Assembly (NCBI GenBank): GCA_028694875.1 | Contig: JAQVKB010000001.1 | Span: 1 to 25,279, forward strand | From: Candidatus Izemoplasmatales bacterium | GTDB taxonomy: Bacteria; Bacillota_I; Bacilli_A; Izemoplasmatales; Hujiaoplasmataceae | Direction of reading: 5' to 3' | Length of the DNA: 25,279 nt | Part shown: positions 6,951 to 12,964 of the stretch, piece after piece | Layout of the letters: the number at the start of each line of letters is the position of its first letter | Numbering within the stretch: position 1 is the first letter of the stretch | Position numbers and translations under genes: made by a program | Notes under the pieces: generated by a model | Told to the model about the DNA's origin: nothing | The model's input: only the letters and a program-made list of their open reading frames with translations | The model's database searches: none

Positions 6951-7166
6951 GTGTTGCTCCTCCTTAGTAGTTTTTATGCAGTCTAAGGAGACAACCCAAG
7001 TTGTCCATCATGATGTTTTTTGTGTTGGCAAGTCGTGTTGTTTTCAAAGGGCGCCCCTTGACTTGCGGGGTAGTACTTGGAAAGCTAAGACCGTATTGAA
7101 AGTGTTTTTGTTTCCTAGCTTTTTTGTTCGAAAAACCTGAAACCTCCTTCATATTCAAAATACTCT
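6951..7166 (-). promoter_or_regulatory. Long structured 5' leader of the hyd operon, candidate riboswitch
   Basis: About 216 nt lie between the predicted transcription start and hydC, in a 334-base stretch without a supported gene. In RNA (minus-strand) order the pairings are: AAAGCTA (7122-7116) with TAGCTTT (7087-7081); CCCC (7070-7067) with GGGG (7057-7054); GCAAGTC (7066-7060) with GACTTGC (7034-7028), whose 5' strand is the loop of the CCCC/GGGG hairpin, as in an H-type pseudoknot; GACAAC (7005-7000) with GTTGTC (6995-6990); and finally a hairpin over the SD. I do not recognise the fold as a known riboswitch class. Ligand unknown. Confidence 0.6.
6953..6995 (-). promoter_or_regulatory. 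SD-sequestering hairpin before hydC
   Basis: On the transcript CUCCUUAG (6990-6983) is perfectly complementary to CUAAGGAG (6967-6960), which contains most of the hydC SD; the loop is 15 nt. The stem extends across a small internal loop by GUUG (6995-6992) pairing with CAAC (6956-6953), just before the start codon. GUUG is also half of the upstream GACAAC/GUUGUC hairpin, so the two structures exclude each other. This is the layout of a translational expression platform. Confidence 0.65.
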
Positions 7167-7172
7167 ATTTCC

Positions 7173-7201
7173 ATTATACGAACCAGACCCTCTTCTGTCA
7201 A
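7173..7201 (-). promoter_or_regulatory. Perfect consensus promoter of the hyd operon
   Basis: Minus strand: TTGACA (7201-7196), 17 bases, TATAAT (7178-7173). A perfect promoter combined with a long leader suggests that control acts mainly after initiation. No Rex-like site (TTGTTAA-N4-TTAACAA) was seen near it. Confidence 0.9.
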
Positions 7202-7230
7202 CATCGCGCGCGGGAAAAACCTTTGTTTTC

Positions 7231-7259
7231 TTGTAAAGAAACACCAAATTTGTTACAAT
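7231..7259 (+). promoter_or_regulatory. Promoter of the ychF operon
   Basis: TTGTAA (7231-7236), 17 bases, TACAAT (7254-7259), 25 bases before the ychF start. It diverges from the hyd promoter, with 29 bases between the two -35 boxes. Confidence 0.75.
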
Positions 7260-7284
7260 ATAAGACAGGTTAGGAGAGTAGAAT

Positions 7285-8388
7285 ATGGGACTAACAGCTG
7301 GAATCGTCGGATTACCGAATGTCGGGAAATCCACCTTATTTAATGCCATCACCAAATCCAAGGCACTGGCCGCCAACTATCCGTTCGCGACGATTGACCC
7401 GAACGTCGGTGTTGTCGAGGTGCCCGATACACGCGTCGATCAATTAACCGCGATGTATCAACCCAAGAAAACCATCTATACCACGTTTGAATTTACCGAT
7501 GTGGCAGGATTGGTGAAAGGTGCCTCTCAAGGAGAAGGATTGGGCAACCAATTTTTATCTCACATTCGTTCTTGTGATGCGATTTGTCAAGTCGTTCGTT
7601 GTTTCGAAGATGACAATGTCATCCATGTAGAAGGAAGTGTGGATCCGCTACGAGATATTGAAACGATCAAGATTGAATTGATCCTTGCGGATGTTGCAGT
7701 GATTGAGAATCGCATCCCGAAAATCAAGAAAAAAGCGGAAATGAAAACGGACAAAGAAGCAGCCCAAGAATATGAGATTTTGTTGCGTCTTCAAGAAGCG
7801 CTGTTGGCGGAAACGCCGATTCGGGCTTTAGGTCTTACTCCGGAAGAACTGAAGTCGATTAAACACTTTAGTTTCTTGACGGCAAAACCGATGCTTTACG
7901 TGTGTAACGTCTCCGATGAAGAGATTTCCGATCATTCTGAAAATCCGTTTGTGAAAGCGGTCGTGGACCTCGCCAAAACGGAAGGCGCGCGCGCATGTGT
8001 GATTAGCGCGAAAATCGAACAAGAACTTTCCGAACTCGAAGAAGAGGAACGAACGATGTTCTTGGAAGAGATGGGAGTCCATCAATCTGGATTGATTGAC
8101 TTGATCAATCAAAGCTATGATATGTTGGGATTACAGACCTTCTTTACCGCTGGCGAAAAGGAAGTCCGCGCATGGACCTTCAAAAAAGGGTCAAAAGCAC
8201 CGGAGTGCGCGGGGATTATTCATTCCGACTTTGAAAAGGGATTTATTCGCGCGGAAACCATTCATTTCAATGATTTGATGTCTGCGGGTAGTGAAGCCAA
8301 AGCCAAAGAACAAGGGAAATTCCGTTTAGAAGGCAAAGAATATGTTGCTCAAGATGGAGACATCTTCCATTTCCGATTCAATCTCTAG
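7285..8388 (+). CDS. ychF: YchF/OLA1-family ribosome-associated ATPase
   Basis: Universally conserved P-loop ATPase of the Obg-related TRAFAC class; binds ribosomes and is tied to stress responses and translation. It has 367 residues, the usual length. The P-loop GLPNVGKST spans 9-17, the switch/G3 motif DVAGL 72-76, and the G4 position reads NVSD (208-211) instead of NKxD, which explains the family's preference for ATP over GTP. The A domain coiled coil follows at about 130-170. The C-terminal TGS domain (from about 282) holds FTAGEKEVRAWTF, SDFEKGFIRAE and QDGDIFHFRF. The SD TTAGGAGAG precedes the ATG. First gene of a five-gene rightward cluster; the next start is 12 bases away. Confidence 0.96.
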   Translation: MGLTAGIVGLPNVGKSTLFNAITKSKALAANYPFATIDPNVGVVEVPDTRVDQLTAMYQPKKTIYTTFEFTDVAGLVKGASQGEGLGNQFLSHIRSCDAICQVVRCFEDDNVIHVEGSVDPLRDIETIKIELILADVAVIENRIPKIKKKAEMKTDKEAAQEYEILLRLQEALLAETPIRALGLTPEELKSIKHFSFLTAKPMLYVCNVSDEEISDHSENPFVKAVVDLAKTEGARACVISAKIEQELSELEEEERTMFLEEMGVHQSGLIDLINQSYDMLGLQTFFTAGEKEVRAWTFKKGSKAPECAGIIHSDFEKGFIRAETIHFNDLMSAGSEAKAKEQGKFRLEGKEYVAQDGDIFHFRFNL

Positions 8389-8400
8389 GAGGGTTTTCTT

Positions 8401-9117
8401 GTGAAAGAAGACAAGACATGGTTTGAAGAGCGAGTCGAACTTTATCCGGCGTCCAAAGACGCCGTTTTTGCTCTTCTGCAAGAGAAAATCAAAGCGTTCC
8501 GATTTGTCGAAAACGACGTTGATGACGCAGAAGGTGTTTGCTCAATCTGGTATCGTAGTGATGAAATCCATCATTTTCGTCATGTTCAAGAAGGGATTCG
8601 ATCCCTGTTTCAAGACATCATGATCACACATCCCAATCAAACCTTTGTGGGAGAACTGGTCCGGTTGATGATTCACAAAAAATGGAAGATTGCCTTTGCG
8701 GAATCGTTGACGGCGGGATATGCCTCTTCATTGATTGCGAATATTCCAGACGCTTCGAAAGTTCTCGAACAATCCTTCGTTGTTTATTCCGAAAAAGCCA
8801 AAGAGACGATTCTTGGTTTGGATCCAACTCTGATGAATTCAGAAGGGGTCGTCAACGAATTGGTGGCTTCCGCCATGGCGAAAGGACTTTTTGAACGTAC
8901 CAACGCCGAAGTTTGTATTTCCCTCACGGGAATTGCGGGTCCTTCGACCGATGCGTTCCAAACACCCGTAGGTACAGTGTGGATTGGAATCGCAATCGAA
9001 GGGAAAGTCACAACCAAAGAATTTCATTTTCATGGCAATCGCAATCGCATTCGTCGTCAAGCGGCCCATACTGCCATCAATGAGACACTCCAAATGTTGC
9101 TGGAGGAGAAGTTATGA
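8401..9117 (+). CDS. CinA C-terminal domain protein (NMN deamidase, PncC-like), truncated CinA
   Basis: Residues about 80-238 form the CinA C-terminal domain, which in PncC converts nicotinamide mononucleotide to nicotinic acid mononucleotide in NAD recycling. Motifs: FAESLTAGYASSLIA (99-113, catalytic Ser102 region), VVYSEKAKETILGL (127-140), SLTGIAGP (174-181), TPVGTVWIGIA (188-198) and a C-terminal RQAAHTAINETLQMLL helix. The first ~75 residues resemble only the KH-like linker of full CinA; the ~250-residue MoaB-like domain is absent. The start is GTG at 8401 with AGGAGGG upstream; a gene start just after ychF shows the short form is real and not a broken reading frame. It overlaps the next gene by ATGA. 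A link to NAD supply for the neighbouring NADH hydrogenase is possible but unproven. Confidence 0.88.
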   Translation: MKEDKTWFEERVELYPASKDAVFALLQEKIKAFRFVENDVDDAEGVCSIWYRSDEIHHFRHVQEGIRSLFQDIMITHPNQTFVGELVRLMIHKKWKIAFAESLTAGYASSLIANIPDASKVLEQSFVVYSEKAKETILGLDPTLMNSEGVVNELVASAMAKGLFERTNAEVCISLTGIAGPSTDAFQTPVGTVWIGIAIEGKVTTKEFHFHGNRNRIRRQAAHTAINETLQMLLEEKL

Positions 9118-9995
9118 TCAAACTGAAAAACTGGCCCAAATCATGGGCGCTACTTTTTTTTGCGGTGGACTATCTGTTGGCCTTTCTCGTCGGTTGGCTT
9201 GTCATGAAATTGTCTGGAGTGCAGACAATTTGGATTCAAATCTTGATTTTTGATGTCGTCGCGACGGTCTTTGTTTGGGGAACTGGGCTTGTGATTCAAA
9301 ACGCGAGTATCTATGACCCCTATTGGAGCGTATTTCCCCCCGTCGCAATTGGGCTTGCGATGATGCTTTCGAATACACAATTGGTCTGGCAAAACGGATT
9401 GTTTCTTTTCGGAGTCTGTCTTTGGAGCTTACGTTTGACGTACAATTTTGTCATTCATTATGAAGGGTTCGAATATTTGGACTGGCGGTATCAAATGCTT
9501 CATGATCAAAACCCAAAAATCTGGTTTCTGACCAATCTTTTCGGCATCAATTTGATGCCTACGACGATTGTTTTCATACAACTTATCGCCATCTCTTCGC
9601 GACTAACGAATTCCGCCCAGTTCGGTGGATTGGTACTTGGGTTTTTGATCATGTCTGCTTCGGCGACCATCCAACTCGTTTCCGATACGCAAATGAGTCG
9701 CTTTCGCGAAGCCAATCAAGCGCGAAAGGCCGTCATGAAAGACGGCTTGTGGTCGATTTCGAGACATCCGAACTACTTTGGGGAGGTCTCGTTTTGGTGG
9801 GGAGTATGGGTGTCGACAGTCGCATTTGGCGCACCGTGGTTTCCAACCATTATCGCTCCAATCTTGATGACGATGTTATTCTTGTTCATTTCGATTCCAA
9901 TGATGGAGAAGAAAATCTTATCGACAAGACCTGAATACGAGGAAGTAAGGCAAAGCGTCAGCATGTTTCTTCCTTTCTTTCCAAAGAAAAAGTAA
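9114..9995 (+). CDS. DUF1295 membrane protein (steroid-reductase/ICMT-like methyltransferase fold)
   Basis: Integral membrane protein of 293 residues with about seven hydrophobic segments (near 12-32, 41-61, 75-90, 95-112, 143-161, 170-188 and 226-262). It belongs to the DUF1295 family, related to 3-oxo-5-alpha-steroid reductases and isoprenylcysteine methyltransferases. The hallmark is near the C-terminus: SRHPNYFGE (216-224), followed by PMMEKKILSTRPEYEEV (262-278). The early DPYWS motif (68-72) is also typical. The fold usually binds NADPH or SAM in its C-terminal half; the substrate, probably a lipid, is unknown. The start ATG overlaps the cinA stop (ATGA), with GGAGGAG upstream, so the two genes are coupled. 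Confidence 0.9.
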   Translation: MIKLKNWPKSWALLFFAVDYLLAFLVGWLVMKLSGVQTIWIQILIFDVVATVFVWGTGLVIQNASIYDPYWSVFPPVAIGLAMMLSNTQLVWQNGLFLFGVCLWSLRLTYNFVIHYEGFEYLDWRYQMLHDQNPKIWFLTNLFGINLMPTTIVFIQLIAISSRLTNSAQFGGLVLGFLIMSASATIQLVSDTQMSRFREANQARKAVMKDGLWSISRHPNYFGEVSFWWGVWVSTVAFGAPWFPTIIAPILMTMLFLFISIPMMEKKILSTRPEYEEVRQSVSMFLPFFPKKK

Positions 9996-10008
9996 CGAGA
10001 GGTGCACG

Positions 10009-10422
10009 ATGAAACATTATTTATTCTTGGCATTCCTTTTTGTCATGAGTTTCAGTCTGATGGGCTGCTTTAGTTTCGCCGATGCCGAAACAGGATATCT
10101 TGAACAAGGATTTACGGAAACGGAAAACATTCCTTCCGGCTATGAGGATTTGTTTTCTTCCATCGATGAAGCTAGAATCTTATACGTAGTCCATAATTTC
10201 ACCACCGGAAATGCGACGGCACTCATCATCGAATTTCAAACCAAAAACGATTTGAATGACATGCTTCAGAACAACGAAGTTTTTCAAACCGCAATCTCAA
10301 GTTGGGATCAAACGGAGATTATTCAAGACACTTATGTTTTGATTCCGATTGCAGAGACTGCCAGCGTTGAAAACTGGTTGATTCGGATTTTCTTGGGTAC
10401 CACGGACGAACTGGAAGGATAA
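10009..10422 (+). CDS. Putative lipoprotein of unknown function
   Basis: A 137-residue protein with a lipoprotein signal: Lys2, a hydrophobic stretch at 4-18 and the lipobox SLMGC with Cys20 as the predicted lipidated residue. The remaining ~117 residues are acidic, soluble and probably anchored on the outer face of the membrane. They hold two repeated-looking beta/alpha stretches (ILYVVHNFTTGNATALIIEF and TYVLIPIAETASVENWLIRI) but no motif I recognise. GAGAGGTG precedes the ATG. Thirteen bases separate it from the DUF1295 gene and 26 from the MFS gene, so it is cotranscribed with membrane proteins. No function is proposed. Confidence 0.8.
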   Translation: MKHYLFLAFLFVMSFSLMGCFSFADAETGYLEQGFTETENIPSGYEDLFSSIDEARILYVVHNFTTGNATALIIEFQTKNDLNDMLQNNEVFQTAISSWDQTEIIQDTYVLIPIAETASVENWLIRIFLGTTDELEG

Positions 10423-10448
10423 TCGATTCTTCCATCAGAAAGGGCAAC

Positions 10449-11681
10449 ATGACAAGACTTTGGAATAAAAACTTCAGTATCTTAACCATCGGTTCGTTTG
10501 TTTCAGCGTTAGGGAGCGCTGCGGCAGGCGTTGTTTTTGGCGTCAAAATCTACGAAGAGACGCACTCCACTTTGTACTTGGGTCTCTTCATTATCGCCAA
10601 CATCATTCCTCGTTTGATTGCCAATTTTGCGGTCGGTCCGTATGTCGATCGACACTCCCGCATCAAAACGATTTTTACCTTGGATTTCTTTAGTGCCGCC
10701 TCATTTTCCTTGATTGCGGCAGTGCTTGCGACAGGCTATTTCAATATCTGGGTATTTACCGTCGTTGGGGCATTTTTCGGGATTGTCGATACGCTCTATC
10801 AAACAGCGTTTATGTCACTTTTTCCCGAAGTTGTCCCGCAAGGAAAACACTCCCAAGCCTATTCGATTTCGTCGTTGATTTGGCCTTTGTCCGGTGCCAT
10901 CATGGCCCCGATTGCGATCTGGTTTAAAGGAGCTTTACCCGAAAGTGGTTTTGCGCTCATCATGCTGTTTAATGCGGTCACTTTCCTCATCGCGGCGTTT
11001 ATGGAAACCAAGATTCATGTCGAAGAAACCTTAAATACTTCCGTCGTGGAAGCCCATCGCTTTCGTACCGATTTGAAAGAGGGAATTGCGTATTATCGAA
11101 AAGAACGAGGCATCTTGGGAATCGGACTTCTGTTTATGGCATTTTCTTTTGTCTATGCAGTTTCCGATGTGTTGAAAATGCCATTCTTCTTCGATAGTCC
11201 GACTTTCACACTCAACCAATTCGCCTTACTCATTAGTTTTTCGTCCGTGGGTCGAATTGTCGGAGGCGTATTCCATTATCTGTACGTTTTCAAGAAAGAA
11301 CACAAATTCTTGATTGCCATCAGCGTCTATTTCACGGTCGAAATCTTGGATGCCATCATGCTCTTGACGCCGTTTTGGTTTATGGCATTGTCTTCATTCC
11401 TGGTGGGTGTTCTATCGGTGACAAGTTTCAATATCCGAATGGCCGCCACACAAACCTACATTCCTTCCGCGAAACGAGGAAGAGTCAATGCCGTTCAAAC
11501 CTTGCTTTGGAACATGGGCGCGATTGCAGGAACTTTGATTTTCTCGCTCCTCGGAGAATTCACCAATATTGGCTATCAATGGCTAATTCTCGCGGCGGCG
11601 GGCGTATCAATTTCGGCGATTTTTATCTTCCCGTTGCGGATGCGAAAAGACTTCCGAGACATCTACAATGTGGATGTTTGA
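10449..11681 (+). CDS. Major facilitator superfamily transporter (MFS_3-like)
   Basis: A 410-residue polytopic membrane protein with about twelve hydrophobic segments in two halves. The MFS motif-A position after helix 2 reads GPYVDRHSRIKT (64-75). The central cytosolic loop near 190-215 separates the halves. The type resembles the MFS_3 group, which contains macrolide (MefA-like) and siderophore (EntS-like) exporters, but substrate cannot be read from the sequence. AAAGGG lies upstream of the ATG. Last gene of the ychF cluster. No convincing terminator follows, so some read-through into rpsF is possible. Confidence 0.87.
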   Translation: MTRLWNKNFSILTIGSFVSALGSAAAGVVFGVKIYEETHSTLYLGLFIIANIIPRLIANFAVGPYVDRHSRIKTIFTLDFFSAASFSLIAAVLATGYFNIWVFTVVGAFFGIVDTLYQTAFMSLFPEVVPQGKHSQAYSISSLIWPLSGAIMAPIAIWFKGALPESGFALIMLFNAVTFLIAAFMETKIHVEETLNTSVVEAHRFRTDLKEGIAYYRKERGILGIGLLFMAFSFVYAVSDVLKMPFFFDSPTFTLNQFALLISFSSVGRIVGGVFHYLYVFKKEHKFLIAISVYFTVEILDAIMLLTPFWFMALSSFLVGVLSVTSFNIRMAATQTYIPSAKRGRVNAVQTLLWNMGAIAGTLIFSLLGEFTNIGYQWLILAAAGVSISAIFIFPLRMRKDFRDIYNVDV

Positions 11682-11708
11682 TGCTTCCTATTTTGACGCC
11701 ACTTTTTG

Positions 11709-11737
11709 TGGACAAAATTAGGCCTTTGTGATATAAT
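11709..11737 (+). promoter_or_regulatory. Promoter of rpsF-ssb-rpsR
   Basis: TGGACA (11709-11714), 17 bases, TATAAT (11732-11737), with extended -10 TG at 11729-11730. The segment CCTTTGTGATATAAT is nearly identical to the one before gdpP-rplI. Confidence 0.8.
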
Positions 11738-11745
11738 AACCAAGC

Positions 11746-11779
11746 GTGAGAAATCTCACCACCTTGCTGCGAAAGCAGC
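11746..11779 (+). promoter_or_regulatory. rpsF leader hairpins, possible S6:S18 autoregulatory site
   Basis: Two hairpins lie between promoter and SD: GTGAG/CTCAC (11746-11759) and GCTGC-GAAA-GCAGC (11766-11779) with a GNRA loop, followed by CATCAGACC and the SD. rpsF leaders in Bacillota often bind the S6:S18 complex to repress their own operon. The position fits, but I could not check the consensus. Confidence 0.45.
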
Positions 11780-11803
11780 CATCAGACCAAAAGGAGGACA
11801 AAC

Positions 11804-12094
11804 ATGAGAAAGTATGAAGTAATGTACATCATTCGTCCGACCGTCGACAAAGAAGCCAGAGATGTCTTGATTGCGGAATTAAACGCGATTTTGACCACTC
11901 GTGGCACCGAAAATGTCGAGGTTGCCGAATGGGGCACTCGTGATCTCGCCTATGAAATCAATGATTACAAAAAAGGCTATTACGTTGTGCTTACCGCGAT
12001 GGCTTCATCCGAAGCGACTGCGGAACTCGACCGCGTCATGAGGATCAAAGAAGACGTCATTCGCCATCTGATCATCTCGCTGGAAGACAAATAA
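11804..12094 (+). CDS. rpsF: Ribosomal protein S6
   Basis: Small-subunit protein that binds the central domain of 16S rRNA as a heterodimer with S18. The 96 residues match the family. N-terminal MRKYEVMYIIRPTVDKEA, then NVEVAEWGTRDLAYEINDYK and KGYYVVLTAMA, and the C-terminal strand VMRIKEDVIRHLIISLE, are all S6 hallmarks. The strong SD AAAGGAGGA precedes the ATG. First gene of the rpsF-ssb-rpsR operon, which brings S6 and its partner S18 together, with 19 bases before ssb. Confidence 0.97.
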   Translation: MRKYEVMYIIRPTVDKEARDVLIAELNAILTTRGTENVEVAEWGTRDLAYEINDYKKGYYVVLTAMASSEATAELDRVMRIKEDVIRHLIISLEDK

Positions 12095-12113
12095 TCCGGG
12101 AGGGGATGAAACT

Positions 12114-12584
12114 GTGTTAAACAAAGTCGTATTAATCGGTCGTCTCGTCCGTGATCCGGAATTGCGATACACGACCAACTCGAACATTCCCGTTGTGACC
12201 TTCACCATCGCGGTGAATCGTCCGTATTCATCTCAAAATGAATCGGGTGAACGTTCGAACAATAACGCGGACTTCATCAGCTGCACCGCATGGCGGAATC
12301 AAGCTGAGAATGTCAGCAAATATATGACCAAAGGTTCTATGGTCGCTGTCGACGGTAGATTGCAAACCCGCGATTATGTCGACAACAACAACGTTCGTCG
12401 CTATGTGACGGAAGTTGTATGCGATCAAGTCGTGTTCTTAGAAACACGTGCACAACGTGAAAACTATGGTGGCGGAAACAATGATAACTACGCCCCGAAA
12501 GAGAACAACGATCGAAACCAAAATCGTCGCGAAGAAGATGATCGCAAGAACATCAATATCATCGAAGACGATCTCCCATTCTAA
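12114..12584 (+). CDS. ssb: Single-stranded DNA-binding protein
   Basis: Coats single-stranded DNA in replication, recombination and repair and recruits partners through its tail. The 156 residues comprise an OB fold (about 1-108; MLNKVVLIGRLVRDPELRYT at the start and FISCTAWRNQAENVSKYMTKG in the middle) and a flexible hydrophilic linker rich in Asn, Asp, Arg and Glu. It ends with the canonical acidic tip DDLPF, which binds helicases and polymerase subunits. The start is GTG at 12114 with GGGAGGGG upstream. It lies between the two ribosomal genes, the usual place in Bacillota. Confidence 0.97.
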   Translation: MLNKVVLIGRLVRDPELRYTTNSNIPVVTFTIAVNRPYSSQNESGERSNNNADFISCTAWRNQAENVSKYMTKGSMVAVDGRLQTRDYVDNNNVRRYVTEVVCDQVVFLETRAQRENYGGGNNDNYAPKENNDRNQNRREEDDRKNINIIEDDLPF

Positions 12585-12610
12585 AAAAATCATTCTAAGG
12601 AGGAACCATC

Positions 12611-12856
12611 GTGAGCTTTAACAAACAACAAGGTCGCGGAGGCCGCCGCAAAAGTCGCAAAAGATGTTATTTTACCGATAATAAAATTACCTATATCGAT
12701 TATAAAGATTTTGAAATGCTCAAGAGATTTATCTCTGAGCGCGGAAAAATCCTTCCGAGACGGGTAACTGGCACGAAAGCCTATTATCAAAAGCATCTCG
12801 CAGCGGCGATCAAGCGTGCAAGATTCATGGCGCTTCTGCCCTACGTCAAAGACTAG
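12611..12856 (+). CDS. rpsR: Ribosomal protein S18
   Basis: Small-subunit protein that pairs with S6. It has 81 residues with a basic N-terminus (GRGGRRKSRKRCYF), ITYIDYKDFEMLKRFISERG, the signature KILPRRVTGT and the C-terminal helix HLAAAIKRARFMALLPY. The single Cys19 lies where zinc-binding S18 paralogues have their first ligand; the other ligands are absent, so this is the C- form. GTG start with AAGGAGG upstream. Last gene of the operon; a terminator follows. Confidence 0.97.
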   Translation: MSFNKQQGRGGRRKSRKRCYFTDNKITYIDYKDFEMLKRFISERGKILPRRVTGTKAYYQKHLAAAIKRARFMALLPYVKD

Positions 12857-12863
12857 TCCGAGA

Positions 12864-12889
12864 AAGACTCCACGATTGGAGTCTTTTTT
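12864..12889 (+). terminator. Intrinsic terminator after rpsR
   Basis: A 9-bp perfect stem AAGACTCCA / TGGAGTCTT with loop CGAT and six Ts. It begins 8 bases after the rpsR stop. Confidence 0.92.
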
Positions 12890-12926
12890 CTTCCAATTGT
12901 GACAAGTTCCAATTCATACGCCTTTG

Positions 12927-12935
12927 TGGTATAAT
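12927..12935 (+). promoter_or_regulatory. Extended -10 promoter of the gdpP-rplI-dnaB-prfA-prmC unit
   Basis: TGgTATAAT at 12927-12935, within CCTTTGTGGTATAAT. The -35 region at the correct distance is poor (TTCCAA), as expected for an extended -10 promoter. The predicted leader is about 23 nt. Confidence 0.7.
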
Positions 12936-12964
12936 GTTCTTGATTTCAATAAAGGGGTGTTCAG

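Noticed and set aside
6964..7158. Open frame of about 62-64 codons in the hyd leader, ending in the hydC SD
   Set aside because: It has no SD before its TTG or ATG, its composition follows the RNA pairings, and it matches no protein I know. A short regulatory peptide cannot be excluded, but the RNA structure explains the sequence better.
7196..7259. Rex operator between the hyd and ychF promoters
   Set aside because: TTGTTACAATA resembles half a site, but no inverted TTAACAA half is present at the right distance, and the bases are accounted for by the ychF -10.
11700..11714. CCAC-TTTTT-GTGG hairpin after the MFS gene as a terminator
   Set aside because: Only four base pairs, no T run after it, and it overlaps the rpsF promoter -35.
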